The notes: generated by a model from the sequence alone, not told the origin. A stretch of 33,537 nucleotides of DNA from Alistipes sp. (GCA_022767745.1 JALENN010000008.1:1-33537); one strand, 5' to 3'; positions 7,563 through 14,802 are shown, counted from the stretch's first letter. A program made the numbers and translations.

Positions 7563-9506
7563 TTACTCAATTAATACGAGTTTCCCGCTTGCCGTGGCGG
7601 AAATTTTGCCATCGGCAATCATGGCGTCGATGGCGGCGGCAATATTTTGCGGGTCGAGCGTTATGCGCCGGCACAGCTCCTTGCCCGTCATGGGGGTGTC
7701 GCGCAGGGCGTCCGTTATCTGTTGTCGCAGCGCAGCGGCAGCATCGGCGCCCGGGGCGGCGGCCTGTGCGGCGCGGGCGCGGCGGCGTTTTGCAAGGCAT
7801 ACGTCGCATACGCCGCAGTCGTCGGCCTGTTCGTCGCCGAAATACTTCTGCAGCAGCACGCTGCGGCACGTGTCGTCGTTATCGGCATAGCGCAGCATGT
7901 TCTCGAAGCGTTCGGTCATGAGCTGCTTGCGCCGCAGGTAGGTGTCGGGCGATATGTATATGTCCTTTGTCGGCAGGCGCTCCTCGTCGAAGAAGAGTAT
8001 GGCCGAGCGGTTGGACGGTATGTAGCGTATGATGCGCATCTGCCACATGCGCTTGAGCAGCTCCTTGACGTGGGCCACGGTATATCCGCTGACAGAGGCT
8101 ATCTCGCGCTCGTCGATGGGGCGGAAGTCGGTGAAGACGCCGTTGTAGAGGCGCAGCACGGTACGTATCATGTGGTCGAGGTCGTTGCGCTCGATGCGTA
8201 TGCGGTAGAGGTCGTCGCGGCTGACGCAGAAGAGTATGCGTGCCGGGTTCTCCATCTCCTCGGTCAGGGTCAGGTAGCCGTTCTGCTGCAGGAGCTTCAT
8301 TGCGGCCATCACCTTGCCTGCGAAGATGTGGTTGCGCGAGCAGAATTCGCGCATGTTGAACGGGAACGAGGCATAGAGTCCGTCGCCCACGGCCACCTGC
8401 ACGAAGTCGCACACTTTTTCATAGATGGTCTTTACGGTCTCCAGCGGCGGAAATTCCGCCTCGAAGCGGCGTTCGATGAGCTGGCGGTCCTCCGACGATA
8501 CCAGCAGCACGGCATAGCTGCGGCGGCCGTCGCGGCCGGCACGCCCCGCCTCCTGATAGTAGCTCTCGAGCGAGTCGCACATCGTGTAGTGCACGACAAA
8601 CCGCACGTCGGCCTTGTCGATGCCCATGCCGAAGGCGTTCGTGGCCACCATTATACGCACCTTGCCCGACGTCCACTCCTCCTGCCGCATGTCGCGCTCG
8701 GCGTGAGGCAGCCCGGCATGGTAGAATGCCGCGGAGTGTCCCGCCTGCCGCAGCTGCTCGGCCATCTGTTCGCACCCCTCGCGAGTGCGCATATAGATTA
8801 TACCCGTTCCCGGAACGGCCTCTACGATGCGCATCAACTGCTCCTGCTTGTCGTCGGTGCGGCGCACGGCGTAGGAGAGGTTGGGGCGGGCGAAGCTGCT
8901 GCGTATGATGTTGGGGCTCTCGAAGTCGAGCCGCAGCATGATGTCCTCGGCGACGAGTCCCGTGGCCGAAGCCGTAAGTGCCAGAACGGGCACCTCGGGC
9001 TGCAGCCTGCGCAGTTCGGCTATGCGCAGGTACGACGGGCGGAAGTCGTATCCCCATTGCGATATGCAGTGCGCCTCGTCTACGGCTATGAGCGATACCT
9101 TCATGCGCTGCACGCGCAGACGGAAGGCTTCGGTCGCGAGGCGTTCGGGCGCCACGTATAGGAACTTCATGTCGCCGTATACGCAGTTGTCCAGCGCTAT
9201 GTCGATCTGCGTGTACGACAGGCCCGAATGTATGGCCGCGGCCGGTATGCCGAGGCGGCGCAGGCGGTCGACCTGGTCCTTCATCAGGGCTATGAGCGGC
9301 GTTACGACTATGCACAGCCCCTCGCGAGCCAGCACGGGCACCTGGTAGGTGAGCGACTTGCCTCCTCCGGTGGGCATCAGGGCGAGCGTGTCGCGCCCCT
9401 CGGTCACCGATAGCATGATCTGCTCCTGCCCGGGGCGGAAATCCTTGTAGCCCCAATATTTTTCCATGACGGCAAGCAGCCGTCGGCGCATCTCGTCGTT
9501 TGTCAT
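7563..9506 (-). CDS. recQ: RecQ-family ATP-dependent DNA helicase
   Basis: 3'-5' DNA helicase of recombination and repair, 647 aa. Helicase motifs in order: RPGQ (24-27), Walker A MPTGGGKS (44-51), TPLIALMKDQV, DEAHCISQWGYDFRPSY (DEAH 143-146), LTASAT, and the C-terminal lobe with FYHAG, ATNAFGMGIDKADVRFVVH and the motif VI region QEAGRAGRDG. A tetracysteine cluster (C547, C564, C567, C570) forms the RecQ-type zinc site, but it lies about 200 residues after the helicase core instead of directly behind it. A winged-helix-like segment follows (PMTGKELCRRITLDPQNIAAAIDAMIADGKI, 605-635). There is no obvious HRDC domain. It heads the minus-strand operon and is divergent from the PqqD-like gene. 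Whether this is the main RecQ or a paralog cannot be told from one window. Confidence 0.93.
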   Translation of the reverse strand: MTNDEMRRRLLAVMEKYWGYKDFRPGQEQIMLSVTEGRDTLALMPTGGGKSLTYQVPVLAREGLCIVVTPLIALMKDQVDRLRRLGIPAAAIHSGLSYTQIDIALDNCVYGDMKFLYVAPERLATEAFRLRVQRMKVSLIAVDEAHCISQWGYDFRPSYLRIAELRRLQPEVPVLALTASATGLVAEDIMLRLDFESPNIIRSSFARPNLSYAVRRTDDKQEQLMRIVEAVPGTGIIYMRTREGCEQMAEQLRQAGHSAAFYHAGLPHAERDMRQEEWTSGKVRIMVATNAFGMGIDKADVRFVVHYTMCDSLESYYQEAGRAGRDGRRSYAVLLVSSEDRQLIERRFEAEFPPLETVKTIYEKVCDFVQVAVGDGLYASFPFNMREFCSRNHIFAGKVMAAMKLLQQNGYLTLTEEMENPARILFCVSRDDLYRIRIERNDLDHMIRTVLRLYNGVFTDFRPIDEREIASVSGYTVAHVKELLKRMWQMRIIRYIPSNRSAILFFDEERLPTKDIYISPDTYLRRKQLMTERFENMLRYADNDDTCRSVLLQKYFGDEQADDCGVCDVCLAKRRRARAAQAAAPGADAAAALRQQITDALRDTPMTGKELCRRITLDPQNIAAAIDAMIADGKISATASGKLVLIE

Positions 9507-9514
9507 ACCGAAGA

Positions 9515-9522
9515 CAAAAATA
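9515..9522 (-). promoter_or_regulatory. Candidate -7 element for the recQ operon
   Basis: Read on the minus strand this is TATTTTTG, matching TAnnTTTG. It lies 8 nt before the recQ ATG, which would make the transcript nearly leaderless. No -33 TTTG at a 20-nt spacing, so confidence is modest. Confidence 0.35.
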
Positions 9523-9553
9523 CGAAAAAAGCGTGTGTTCTCTATTTTTTCGC

Positions 9554-9561
9554 TATATTTG
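9554..9561 (+). promoter_or_regulatory. Candidate -7 element for the pqqD-like/metal gene cluster
   Basis: TATATTTG is a full match to TAnnTTTG and lies 19 nt before the ATG at 9581. The upstream half is weak (only TGTG at a 17-nt spacing). The 74-bp region shared with recQ holds little else. Confidence 0.45.
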
Positions 9562-9580
9562 CTCCCATACGAATCGAATT

Positions 9581-9847
9581 ATGAAGATCAGACAAGGATA
9601 CAAGGTGCGCGAGATCGCGGGCGAGAACGTGGTGATAATGCAGGGCAAGGCGGGCGCCGACATGACCCGCATCATCACCTTCAACGACAGCGCGCTGCTG
9701 CTGTGGAACGAGCTTCAGGGCAAGGATTTCGGCCTGCAGGACGCCGTGCGCGTGCTGACCGACAACTATGAGGTCGATGCGGCCGTTGCCGAGCGCGATG
9801 CCCGTGCGTGGATCGACCGCCTGACGGAGTGCAAACTCGTCGAGTAG
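9581..9847 (+). CDS. PqqD-like small protein (RiPP-recognition-element fold)
   Basis: The 88-aa protein fits the PqqD family by layout: an N-terminal strand pair (GYKVREIAGENVVIMQGK), a strand with a turn leading to the first helix (TRIITFNDSALLLWNELQGK), a second helix (GLQDAVRVLTDNYEVD) and a final helix (ERDARAWIDRLTECKLVE). PqqD proteins bind precursor peptides of ribosomally made natural products and present them to radical-SAM enzymes. No precursor peptide or radical-SAM gene is visible here, so the partner is unknown. ATG 9581 was preferred to an upstream TTG because the extension has no family character and lies across the promoter. It is 25 nt upstream of the Cys-rich protein and possibly cotranscribed with the metal genes. 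Confidence 0.72.
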   Translation: MKIRQGYKVREIAGENVVIMQGKAGADMTRIITFNDSALLLWNELQGKDFGLQDAVRVLTDNYEVDAAVAERDARAWIDRLTECKLVE

Positions 9848-9872
9848 TGACAACGGCGTGACGTAGGTGCTT

Positions 9873-10301
9873 ATGCGGCGTTCGGCGGTGAGGATATATG
9901 CAGCGGTGCTTCTTGTCGTCTACCTTGCGGTGGCGATGGGCAGCCATGTGGTCGCTTTGACCTGCGGCTGCATCATGCAGCATGGCCGTAACTCGTGCAG
10001 TGCCGTTTCCGAGTGCCGCCACGACTGCTGCCGTGCGCCCGAGGCCGGGGCGCAGTACCGCAGCGAGCGTTGCTGCGACCACAGCCATTCGACCGATGTC
10101 GAGCTCTATACGCAGGTGCGACCGCTGACCGACGCCTGCATGCGTCTTGTGTCGGTGGCGGCCCATGCGGTTACGCCCTGCGACGGTGTCGAACCGTCGC
10201 TTTATGCCGTAGCGTTCGACTACGGTGAATATCTGCGGCCGCTGTTGCCGGGACCGCTCTGCGCGCAACCTCCCTTGCGCGCTCCTCCTGCTTTGGTATG
10301 A
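9873..10301 (+). CDS. Cys/His-rich membrane-anchored protein, HYC_CC_PP-like
   Basis: The 142-aa protein starts with one hydrophobic segment (about 8-30, signal anchor or signal peptide). A compact Cys/His-rich part follows: TCGCIMQHG, a C-rich run ending HDCC, then RCCDHSHSTDVELYTQ, and a C-terminal tail with two Pro-Pro pairs. This pattern resembles the small Bacteroidetes proteins annotated HYC_CC_PP, which often sit beside metal-related TonB receptor genes. The many thiols and histidines suggest periplasmic binding of copper or another soft metal; that is inference. A GTG at 9867 is an alternative start adding two residues. It lies between the PqqD-like gene and the receptor gene and precedes the latter by 95 nt of structured leader. 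Confidence 0.6.
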   Translation: MRRSAVRIYAAVLLVVYLAVAMGSHVVALTCGCIMQHGRNSCSAVSECRHDCCRAPEAGAQYRSERCCDHSHSTDVELYTQVRPLTDACMRLVSVAAHAVTPCDGVEPSLYAVAFDYGEYLRPLLPGPLCAQPPLRAPPALV

Positions 10302-10305
10302 CGTG

Positions 10306-10365
10306 ACCCTTCGGGGTGGAAACCGCGCCCTGTGGTGCGGCTCATGGCATGCGTGTGCGCATGCC
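10306..10365 (+). other. Three consecutive hairpins in the leader of the TonB receptor gene
   Basis: Hairpin 1 is accc-TTCG-gggt (10306-10317), an extra-stable tetraloop. Hairpin 2 is ccgcgcc/ggtgcgg (10323-10329, 10334-10340), seven pairs with one G-U. Hairpin 3 is ggcatgcg/cgcatgcc (10346-10353, 10358-10365), eight perfect pairs. None is followed by a T tract, so they are not ordinary terminators. They fill most of the 95 nt between the Cys-rich gene and the receptor start. Role unknown: mRNA stabilisation, a processing site or a leader regulator. Confidence 0.5.
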
Positions 10366-10396
10366 GTCATATCGGTATAATCATATAGCAGGAGAA

Positions 10397-12766
10397 ATGA
10401 AAATCAGAAAAACACTACTTCTTTTCCTCTCGGGTCTTGCCGTGTCGGCCGCGGTCGACGCCTCGGCCCAGAGTGTCGGCGGAACGGTGCGTTCGGCCGG
10501 CGGCGAGGCCCTTATAGGCGCCTCGGTATATTGGGCCGATACGTCGGTGGGGGTGGCGTGCAACGCCGACGGCAGCTACTCGATACACCGTGTCAAGGGC
10601 TATGACCGCCTTGTGGCGGCATACGTCGGTTATGAGAACGACACGCTCACCGTGGCGCAGGGCGTCGACCGCGCCGACTTCACTCTGGCGGACAATACGC
10701 AGATCGAGAGCGTGGTTGTCGAGGGTCAGACGGGCAACTATATCAAGCGCGACGGCATACTCAAGGGCGAGACCATCTCGTTCGCCGGCCTCTGCAAGAT
10801 GGCGTGCTGCAACCTTGCCGAGAGCTTCGAGAACTCGGCCTCTGTTACGGTGGGTTACAGCGATGCCATATCGGGCGCGCGGCAGATCAAGATGCTCGGC
10901 CTGACGGGCACCTACACGCAGATGCTCGACGAGAACCGCCCCGTGATGCGCGGTCTGAGCGCACCCTATGCGCTGAACTACACGCCCGGCATGTGGCTCA
11001 ACTCGATACAGGTGTCGAAGGGCGTGGCGTCGGTGACGGCGGGCCACGAGGCCATCACGGGTCAGGTAAACATGGAGCACCGCAAGCCGACGGACGAGGA
11101 GCGGCTCTTCCTTAACCTTTACTTCGACAGCGAGCTGCGCCCCGAGATCAACCTCTCGTCGGCCCTGCCGCTGAACAAGGACAAGAGCCTTTCGACGGTG
11201 ATACTTCTGCACGGGTCGATGGACACGCGCTCGCACGACGACAACGGCGACGGCTTCCGCGACCTGCCCGAGACCGACCAGATAAACGTGGCCAACAAGT
11301 GGCTGTGGCAGACTCCGGGCGGCACGCAGCTGCGCTGGGGCTGGAAGTATGTCTCGGAGAACCGCCTTGGCGGCGAGATGGATTACCGCAAGTCGTTGTA
11401 CGAGAGCATGACCGAGAGCCTTGCGGTCTACGGTTCGCATATGGCCAACCGCGGTGCCAACGCCTACTTCAAGGCTGGCATTCCCGTAGGCGCGGGTGTC
11501 TACGACGAGGCTACGGATAGCGAGCTGCGCTCGAACATTGCCTTTGTGGCCGACTACAACTACTTCAGCGAGGATGCCTACTTCGGCCTTAACGACTACG
11601 ATGCCCACGACAGTGCCTGGTGGCTGAACCTGATGTATGCGCACTATTTCTCGGTGCGTTCGTCGCTCATCGTGGGAGCGTCGGCGCAGGTGTCGCGCGC
11701 CGACGAGTCGATCTTCAACCGCCTGCTGCTCGGCGGCGAGGGTGAGGGCCGCGAGTTCGGCGCAAGCCTCTCGCACAACGCCATGCGTAATGTCGAGCCG
11801 GGCGTGTATGCCGAATACACCTACTCGGTGCCCGACAAGTTCTCGCTGGTGCTGGGCATGCGCGGCGACTGGATGGGGGCGCGCAATGCCGACCACGGTG
11901 TCGATACGGAATACGGCGCGCCGGCTATGCACTACGACCCCGCGCAGCGGTTTGTCGTAACGCCCCGCTCGCACCTGCGCTGGAACATCACGCCGTCGAC
12001 CGTCGTGCGGGCCTCGGCGGGCCTGGGCTACCGCCGTGCGAGCATCGTCACCGACAACGTGTGGATGCTGGCCACGAGCCGTGCCGTCAGCGTTGATCTC
12101 GACGACGACATCGAGACGGCCCTCACCGCGGGCGGAAGCATTACGCAGTATATCCCGCTCGGCGGCTATTCCGACGCCACGCTCAGCGTCGATTACTTCC
12201 GCACGCAGCTATTCAATACGGTGCTGGCCGACCAGGAGTTCGCCTCGCGCGACATTGTGGTCTACAACAACGCGCGCCGCTCGTTCTCGGATACCTATCA
12301 GGTCGACTTCCAGTGGACGCCGCTGCGCGGCTTCGACGTCTTCGCCACGTTCCGATATACGAACAGCCGCGTGACGCTTGACCGCGAAGACGGTCCCGTG
12401 ACGGTGGAGCGTGCCCTGACCAGTCGCTACAAGACGCTGCTCAACCTGCAGTACGCCACGCCTTACCGCCGCTGGGTGTTCGACGTCACGGCGCAGTACA
12501 ACGGCCCGATGCGCCTGCCCTCGCTCGACGGCGACTTGTCGAACGCGCGCCTCTCGCCATCGTATCCCATGTTCTATGCTCAGGTGAGCCACAAGATCCG
12601 CAACCTTGAGATATATGTCGGCTGCGAGAACATAGCGGGTTATATGCAGCACGACCCCATAATCGCGGCCGACGCCCCCTTCTCGCCCGAGTTCAACTCG
12701 TCGAGCGTGTGGGGCCCGCTCATGGGGCGCAAGTTCTACGTCGGCCTGCGCTTCAATATCTATTGA
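10397..12766 (+). CDS. TonB-dependent outer-membrane receptor, probably for copper/heavy metal
   Basis: The 789-aa protein has a signal peptide (1-25, ending DASAQ). A CarboxypepD_reg-like beta-sandwich follows (about 27-95, GTVRSAGGEALIGASVYW...DGSYSI), then a plug domain (about 105-235, with ESFENSASVTVGYSDAISGARQIKMLGL and KGVASVTAGHEAITGQVNME) and a beta-barrel to the end (FYVGLRFNIY). Such receptors import substrates across the outer membrane with TonB energy. A Cys pair (C137-C138) at the start of the plug is unusual and fits a metal ligand. The substrate call comes mainly from the neighbours: the HMA metallochaperone 53 nt downstream and the Cys/His-rich protein upstream. The ATG at 10397 has a strong ribosome-binding site (aggag, 10390-10394), unusual among these genes. 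A longer frame opens at 10316 but lacks a signal peptide. Confidence 0.88.
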   Translation: MKIRKTLLLFLSGLAVSAAVDASAQSVGGTVRSAGGEALIGASVYWADTSVGVACNADGSYSIHRVKGYDRLVAAYVGYENDTLTVAQGVDRADFTLADNTQIESVVVEGQTGNYIKRDGILKGETISFAGLCKMACCNLAESFENSASVTVGYSDAISGARQIKMLGLTGTYTQMLDENRPVMRGLSAPYALNYTPGMWLNSIQVSKGVASVTAGHEAITGQVNMEHRKPTDEERLFLNLYFDSELRPEINLSSALPLNKDKSLSTVILLHGSMDTRSHDDNGDGFRDLPETDQINVANKWLWQTPGGTQLRWGWKYVSENRLGGEMDYRKSLYESMTESLAVYGSHMANRGANAYFKAGIPVGAGVYDEATDSELRSNIAFVADYNYFSEDAYFGLNDYDAHDSAWWLNLMYAHYFSVRSSLIVGASAQVSRADESIFNRLLLGGEGEGREFGASLSHNAMRNVEPGVYAEYTYSVPDKFSLVLGMRGDWMGARNADHGVDTEYGAPAMHYDPAQRFVVTPRSHLRWNITPSTVVRASAGLGYRRASIVTDNVWMLATSRAVSVDLDDDIETALTAGGSITQYIPLGGYSDATLSVDYFRTQLFNTVLADQEFASRDIVVYNNARRSFSDTYQVDFQWTPLRGFDVFATFRYTNSRVTLDREDGPVTVERALTSRYKTLLNLQYATPYRRWVFDVTAQYNGPMRLPSLDGDLSNARLSPSYPMFYAQVSHKIRNLEIYVGCENIAGYMQHDPIIAADAPFSPEFNSSSVWGPLMGRKFYVGLRFNIY

Positions 12767-12819
12767 TTTGATTGACTGTGAATATATTTGAAAACTCTGA
12801 AACCAAAACCACTGAAACC

Positions 12820-13137
12820 ATGAAGAAGATTGTAATGTTGTGCCTGGTGGCCCTGGTGGGCCTCGGCATCGGGTCGGCCTCGGCCCAGAAGAAGGAGTCG
12901 GCATCGCTGAAGACCACCGTCTTTGTCACCGACCTGCACTGCGAGCAGTGTGCCAAGAAGATCAACAACTCGATCCCCTTTGCCAAGGGTGTGAAGGATG
13001 TGAAGATCGACATCCCCACCAAGAAGGTGACCGTGACTTATGACGCCACCAAGACCAGCGACGAGGGTCTGGTGAAGGCTTTCAAGAAGATTAAGGTTGC
13101 GGCCGAGGTTGAGAAACCCGCCGACAAGAAGAAGTAG
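12820..13137 (+). CDS. Secreted HMA-domain metal-binding protein (copper chaperone type)
   Basis: A 105-aa protein with a signal peptide (MKKIVMLCLVALVGLGIGSASAQ, 1-23) and one heavy-metal-associated domain. The ligand motif is HCEQC (C41-x2-C44), followed by the usual ferredoxin-like fold (KKINNSIPFAKGVKDVKIDIPTKKVTVTYD). It ends in a Lys-rich tail. HMA domains bind Cu(I), less often Zn, Cd or Hg; here the domain would act in the periplasm. It is the last gene of the receptor cluster, 53 nt after the receptor stop, and is followed by a hairpin. The ATG at 12820 is supported by the signal peptide; an upstream TTG at 12772 is not credible. Confidence 0.9.
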   Translation: MKKIVMLCLVALVGLGIGSASAQKKESASLKTTVFVTDLHCEQCAKKINNSIPFAKGVKDVKIDIPTKKVTVTYDATKTSDEGLVKAFKKIKVAAEVEKPADKKK

Positions 13138-13159
13138 GCCGCAGGCCTGCGTAACGCAC

Positions 13160-13192
13160 AGAGCGGCTTCGGGCGAGTCCCGAAGCCGCTCT
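13160..13192. terminator. Hairpin between the metal cluster and the sigma operon
   Basis: A perfect 14-bp stem (13160-13173 with 13179-13192) and a 5-nt loop. There is no T tract, only tgtgt, so it may act as a 3'-end stabiliser or a weak bidirectional terminator between convergent genes. Confidence 0.65.
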
Positions 13193-13212
13193 TGTGTCGT
13201 ATGGCGCTGCCG

Positions 13213-13599
13213 TTATTTCATGTGGCGACGGCGGCGCCGCATGTGCTGGCGCAGCAGCAGGTCGGCCGTCAGCAGCAGGAGCATCGAACCGAATATGATT
13301 GTCCAGTATGAAATCTGGTTTTGCAGCGCGTCGGTCATCTCTATGTGCGGCAGCGCGGGCATCGGTGGCATCTTCGGTATCAGATGCGTCAGGCTCTTCT
13401 CGGGCAGGGCCCAAACGAGGGCGGCTATGGCTGCCGCCGTTACGAGTATCGATGCGGCCGTGATGGCGGCATTGTTCAGCAGCGTGCGCATGCGGTTGCG
13501 GCGGTGCACCCGCACCATCAGCTGCGGGGTGAACGAGGCGGGCAGCGCGGGCTGCGGTGTGCGCATCATGGCGCGGCGTATGGTGTCATTTGTCTGCAT
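13213..13599 (-). CDS. Small membrane protein encoded with an ECF sigma factor (possible anti-sigma)
   Basis: The 128-aa protein has a cytoplasmic N-terminal segment of about 40 residues (PALPASFTPQLMVRVHRRNRMR), two membrane spans (about 43-64 and 97-116), a Pro/Met-rich stretch between them (PKMPPMPALPHIEM) and a basic tail (RRRRRH). The start overlaps the sigma factor's end by 14 nt, which implies translational coupling. A Pro/Leu-Pro-x-x-Phe...Leu-Met-x-Arg segment before a membrane span is common in proteins encoded behind Bacteroidetes ECF factors. Acting as an anti-sigma is inference: no zinc-binding HxxxCxxC motif is present. Confidence 0.75.
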   Translation of the reverse strand: MQTNDTIRRAMMRTPQPALPASFTPQLMVRVHRRNRMRTLLNNAAITAASILVTAAAIAALVWALPEKSLTHLIPKMPPMPALPHIEMTDALQNQISYWTIIFGSMLLLLTADLLLRQHMRRRRRHMK

Positions 13600-14149
13600 C
13601 GGCAGGGGTCTTTATCATTACAAACAGTTTCTTGCGTATGCGGTGCAGGCGCACCTTGACGTTGGCCTCCGTCAGGCCCGTTATCTCGGCGCATTCGGCA
13701 ATGGGGCGGTCGTCGTAGTAGCGCAGAGTCACCAGGGCCCGCTCGTCGGCTTCGAGTGCCTCGATCGCCGCGGCGAGGGCATCCAGCGCCTGCTGTTGCT
13801 CGACCATCTCCTCAAGACGATCGGCCTCGTCGTCCCTGACGGCCGTGATGCGGCGCTCGTCGATGGGGCATGTCGGTCTGCGGCGCCGCCGCGCGTGCGA
13901 TACGGCCGTATTGTAGGCTATGCGGTAGAGCCATGTGGACAGCGAGCTGCGGCCGTCGAACCGTGACAGGTTGTCGAACACCTTGAGGAACACATCCTGC
14001 GTCACCTCCTCGGCATCCTCGGCCGTGACCACTATGCGCGCCACGAGTGCGTGTACTGTGTGGGCGTAGCGGTCGACCAGCACGGCGAAGGCTTCGGTGT
14101 CGCCGCCGGCGATACGTTCTATGAGTTCGTATTCCAGTTGTTGTCGCAT
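13586..14149 (-). CDS. ECF-type RNA polymerase sigma factor
   Basis: A 187-aa sigma-70 family factor with regions 2 and 4 only. Region 2 spans about 18-85 (FAVLVDRYAHTVHALVARIV, AEEVTQDVFLKVFDNLSRFDGRSSLSTWLYRIAYNTAVSHARRRR). Region 4 spans about 120-180 (LEALEADERALVTLRYYDDRPIAECAEITGLTEANVKVRLHRIRKKL), where a helix-turn-helix reads the -35 box. An ATG at 14158 would add three residues, but the CGTC -10 box at 14165-14162 predicts a transcript start near 14156, so I prefer the ATG at 14149. It overlaps the membrane-protein gene by 14 nt and is divergent from the DUF6249-like gene. The same TGTAACC-N15-CGTC promoter stands on both sides, indicating autoregulation. Confidence 0.9.
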   Translation of the reverse strand: MRQQLEYELIERIAGGDTEAFAVLVDRYAHTVHALVARIVVTAEDAEEVTQDVFLKVFDNLSRFDGRSSLSTWLYRIAYNTAVSHARRRRRPTCPIDERRITAVRDDEADRLEEMVEQQQALDALAAAIEALEADERALVTLRYYDDRPIAECAEITGLTEANVKVRLHRIRKKLFVMIKTPADADK

Positions 14150-14161
14150 GGCATACATTTA

Positions 14162-14187
14162 GACGCGGCCGCGGCCGAAAGGTTACA
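14162..14187 (-). promoter_or_regulatory. ECF-type promoter of the sigma factor operon
   Basis: On the minus strand: TGTAACC (14187-14181), 15-nt spacer, CGTC (14165-14162). This is the -35 AAC-core / -10 CGTC grammar of ECF promoters. It is an exact copy in motif and spacing of the promoter on the other strand at 14214-14239. Confidence 0.75.
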
Positions 14188-14213
14188 CCGTGACGAAATT
14201 TTTTCTTATGCCC

Positions 14214-14239
14214 TGTAACCTTTTCGGGCGGGTTGCGTC
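14214..14239 (+). promoter_or_regulatory. ECF-type promoter of the DUF6249-like gene
   Basis: TGTAACC (14214-14220), 15-nt spacer, CGTC (14236-14239). It predicts a leader of about 62 nt before the ATG at 14309. The two -35 boxes belong to a perfect 10-bp inverted repeat (aaaggttaca 14178-14187, tgtaaccttt 14214-14223). Confidence 0.75.
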
Positions 14240-14308
14240 AAATATTACGAACGCGGGAGGAATCGCCCGTTGCACGAACGGAATTTTTAACCTTTAAAAC
14301 CTTATAAT

Positions 14309-14722
14309 ATGTATAATCTTATCTCTGTGCCTCTGGTCTTTTTGATCGTGGCCTTCTTCCTCTACAAGTTCTTCGAGCTGCTGATATGCCGCAAGGAGCG
14401 CCATATGATAATCGAACGGATGGACCCCTCCACATTGCTCGATTACGTGAAGATCTCGGGTCTGCGTATAGGCAGCGTACAACCTTCCGAAGCGCCGCGT
14501 CCACAACATGCCGCCGCATGGCCCCTGCGTATAGGTGCCGTGCTGGTGGGCCTGGGGCTGGGAATTGTGCTGGGACGTTTTTTAGCTGAATTTGTATATG
14601 TGGGCGACAACGTTTATCGTATGGATGAGATTGTTCTCGGTTGTATTCTCCTCTGTGGCGGTCTCGGCCTGCTTGTAGCTTTTATTATTGAGCATAAACT
14701 CTACGACAAACAGCAGGATTGA
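14309..14722 (+). CDS. Membrane protein, DUF6249-like
   Basis: The 137-aa protein has an N-terminal span (about 3-27), a cytoplasmic stretch starting RKERHMIIERMDP, and two more spans (about 72-94 and 108-128) ending EHKLYDKQQD. The arrangement resembles Bacteroidetes proteins annotated DUF6249, which are often found beside ECF sigma genes. It is likely a target of the divergent sigma factor, sharing its promoter sequence. No catalytic motif is seen; a membrane stress or sensing role is inference. Confidence 0.75.
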   Translation: MYNLISVPLVFLIVAFFLYKFFELLICRKERHMIIERMDPSTLLDYVKISGLRIGSVQPSEAPRPQHAAAWPLRIGAVLVGLGLGIVLGRFLAEFVYVGDNVYRMDEIVLGCILLCGGLGLLVAFIIEHKLYDKQQD

Positions 14723-14742
14723 TATTTTCGGGAGTACACGAC

Positions 14743-14791
14743 ATAAACAAATCGAGCCGACGGGAAATCCACCGCCGGCTCGGTTGTTTAT
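14743..14791. terminator. Bidirectional terminator between convergent genes
   Basis: Long stem: ataaacaa plus cgagccg (14743-14759) pairs with cggctcg plus ttgtttat (14776-14791), with a small internal bulge. The A/T-rich outer arms can serve as the U tract in either direction, for the DUF6249-like gene and for the MBL gene. Confidence 0.75.
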
Positions 14792-14802
14792 GCGGCGGCG
14801 TG

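Noticed and set aside
7647..9161. 504-codon plus-strand frame over recQ, and a 462-codon one over rlmI and the exonuclease (5983-7371)
   Set aside because: Shadow frames of well-supported minus-strand genes; composition is His/Val/Gly/Arg-rich with no fold pattern.
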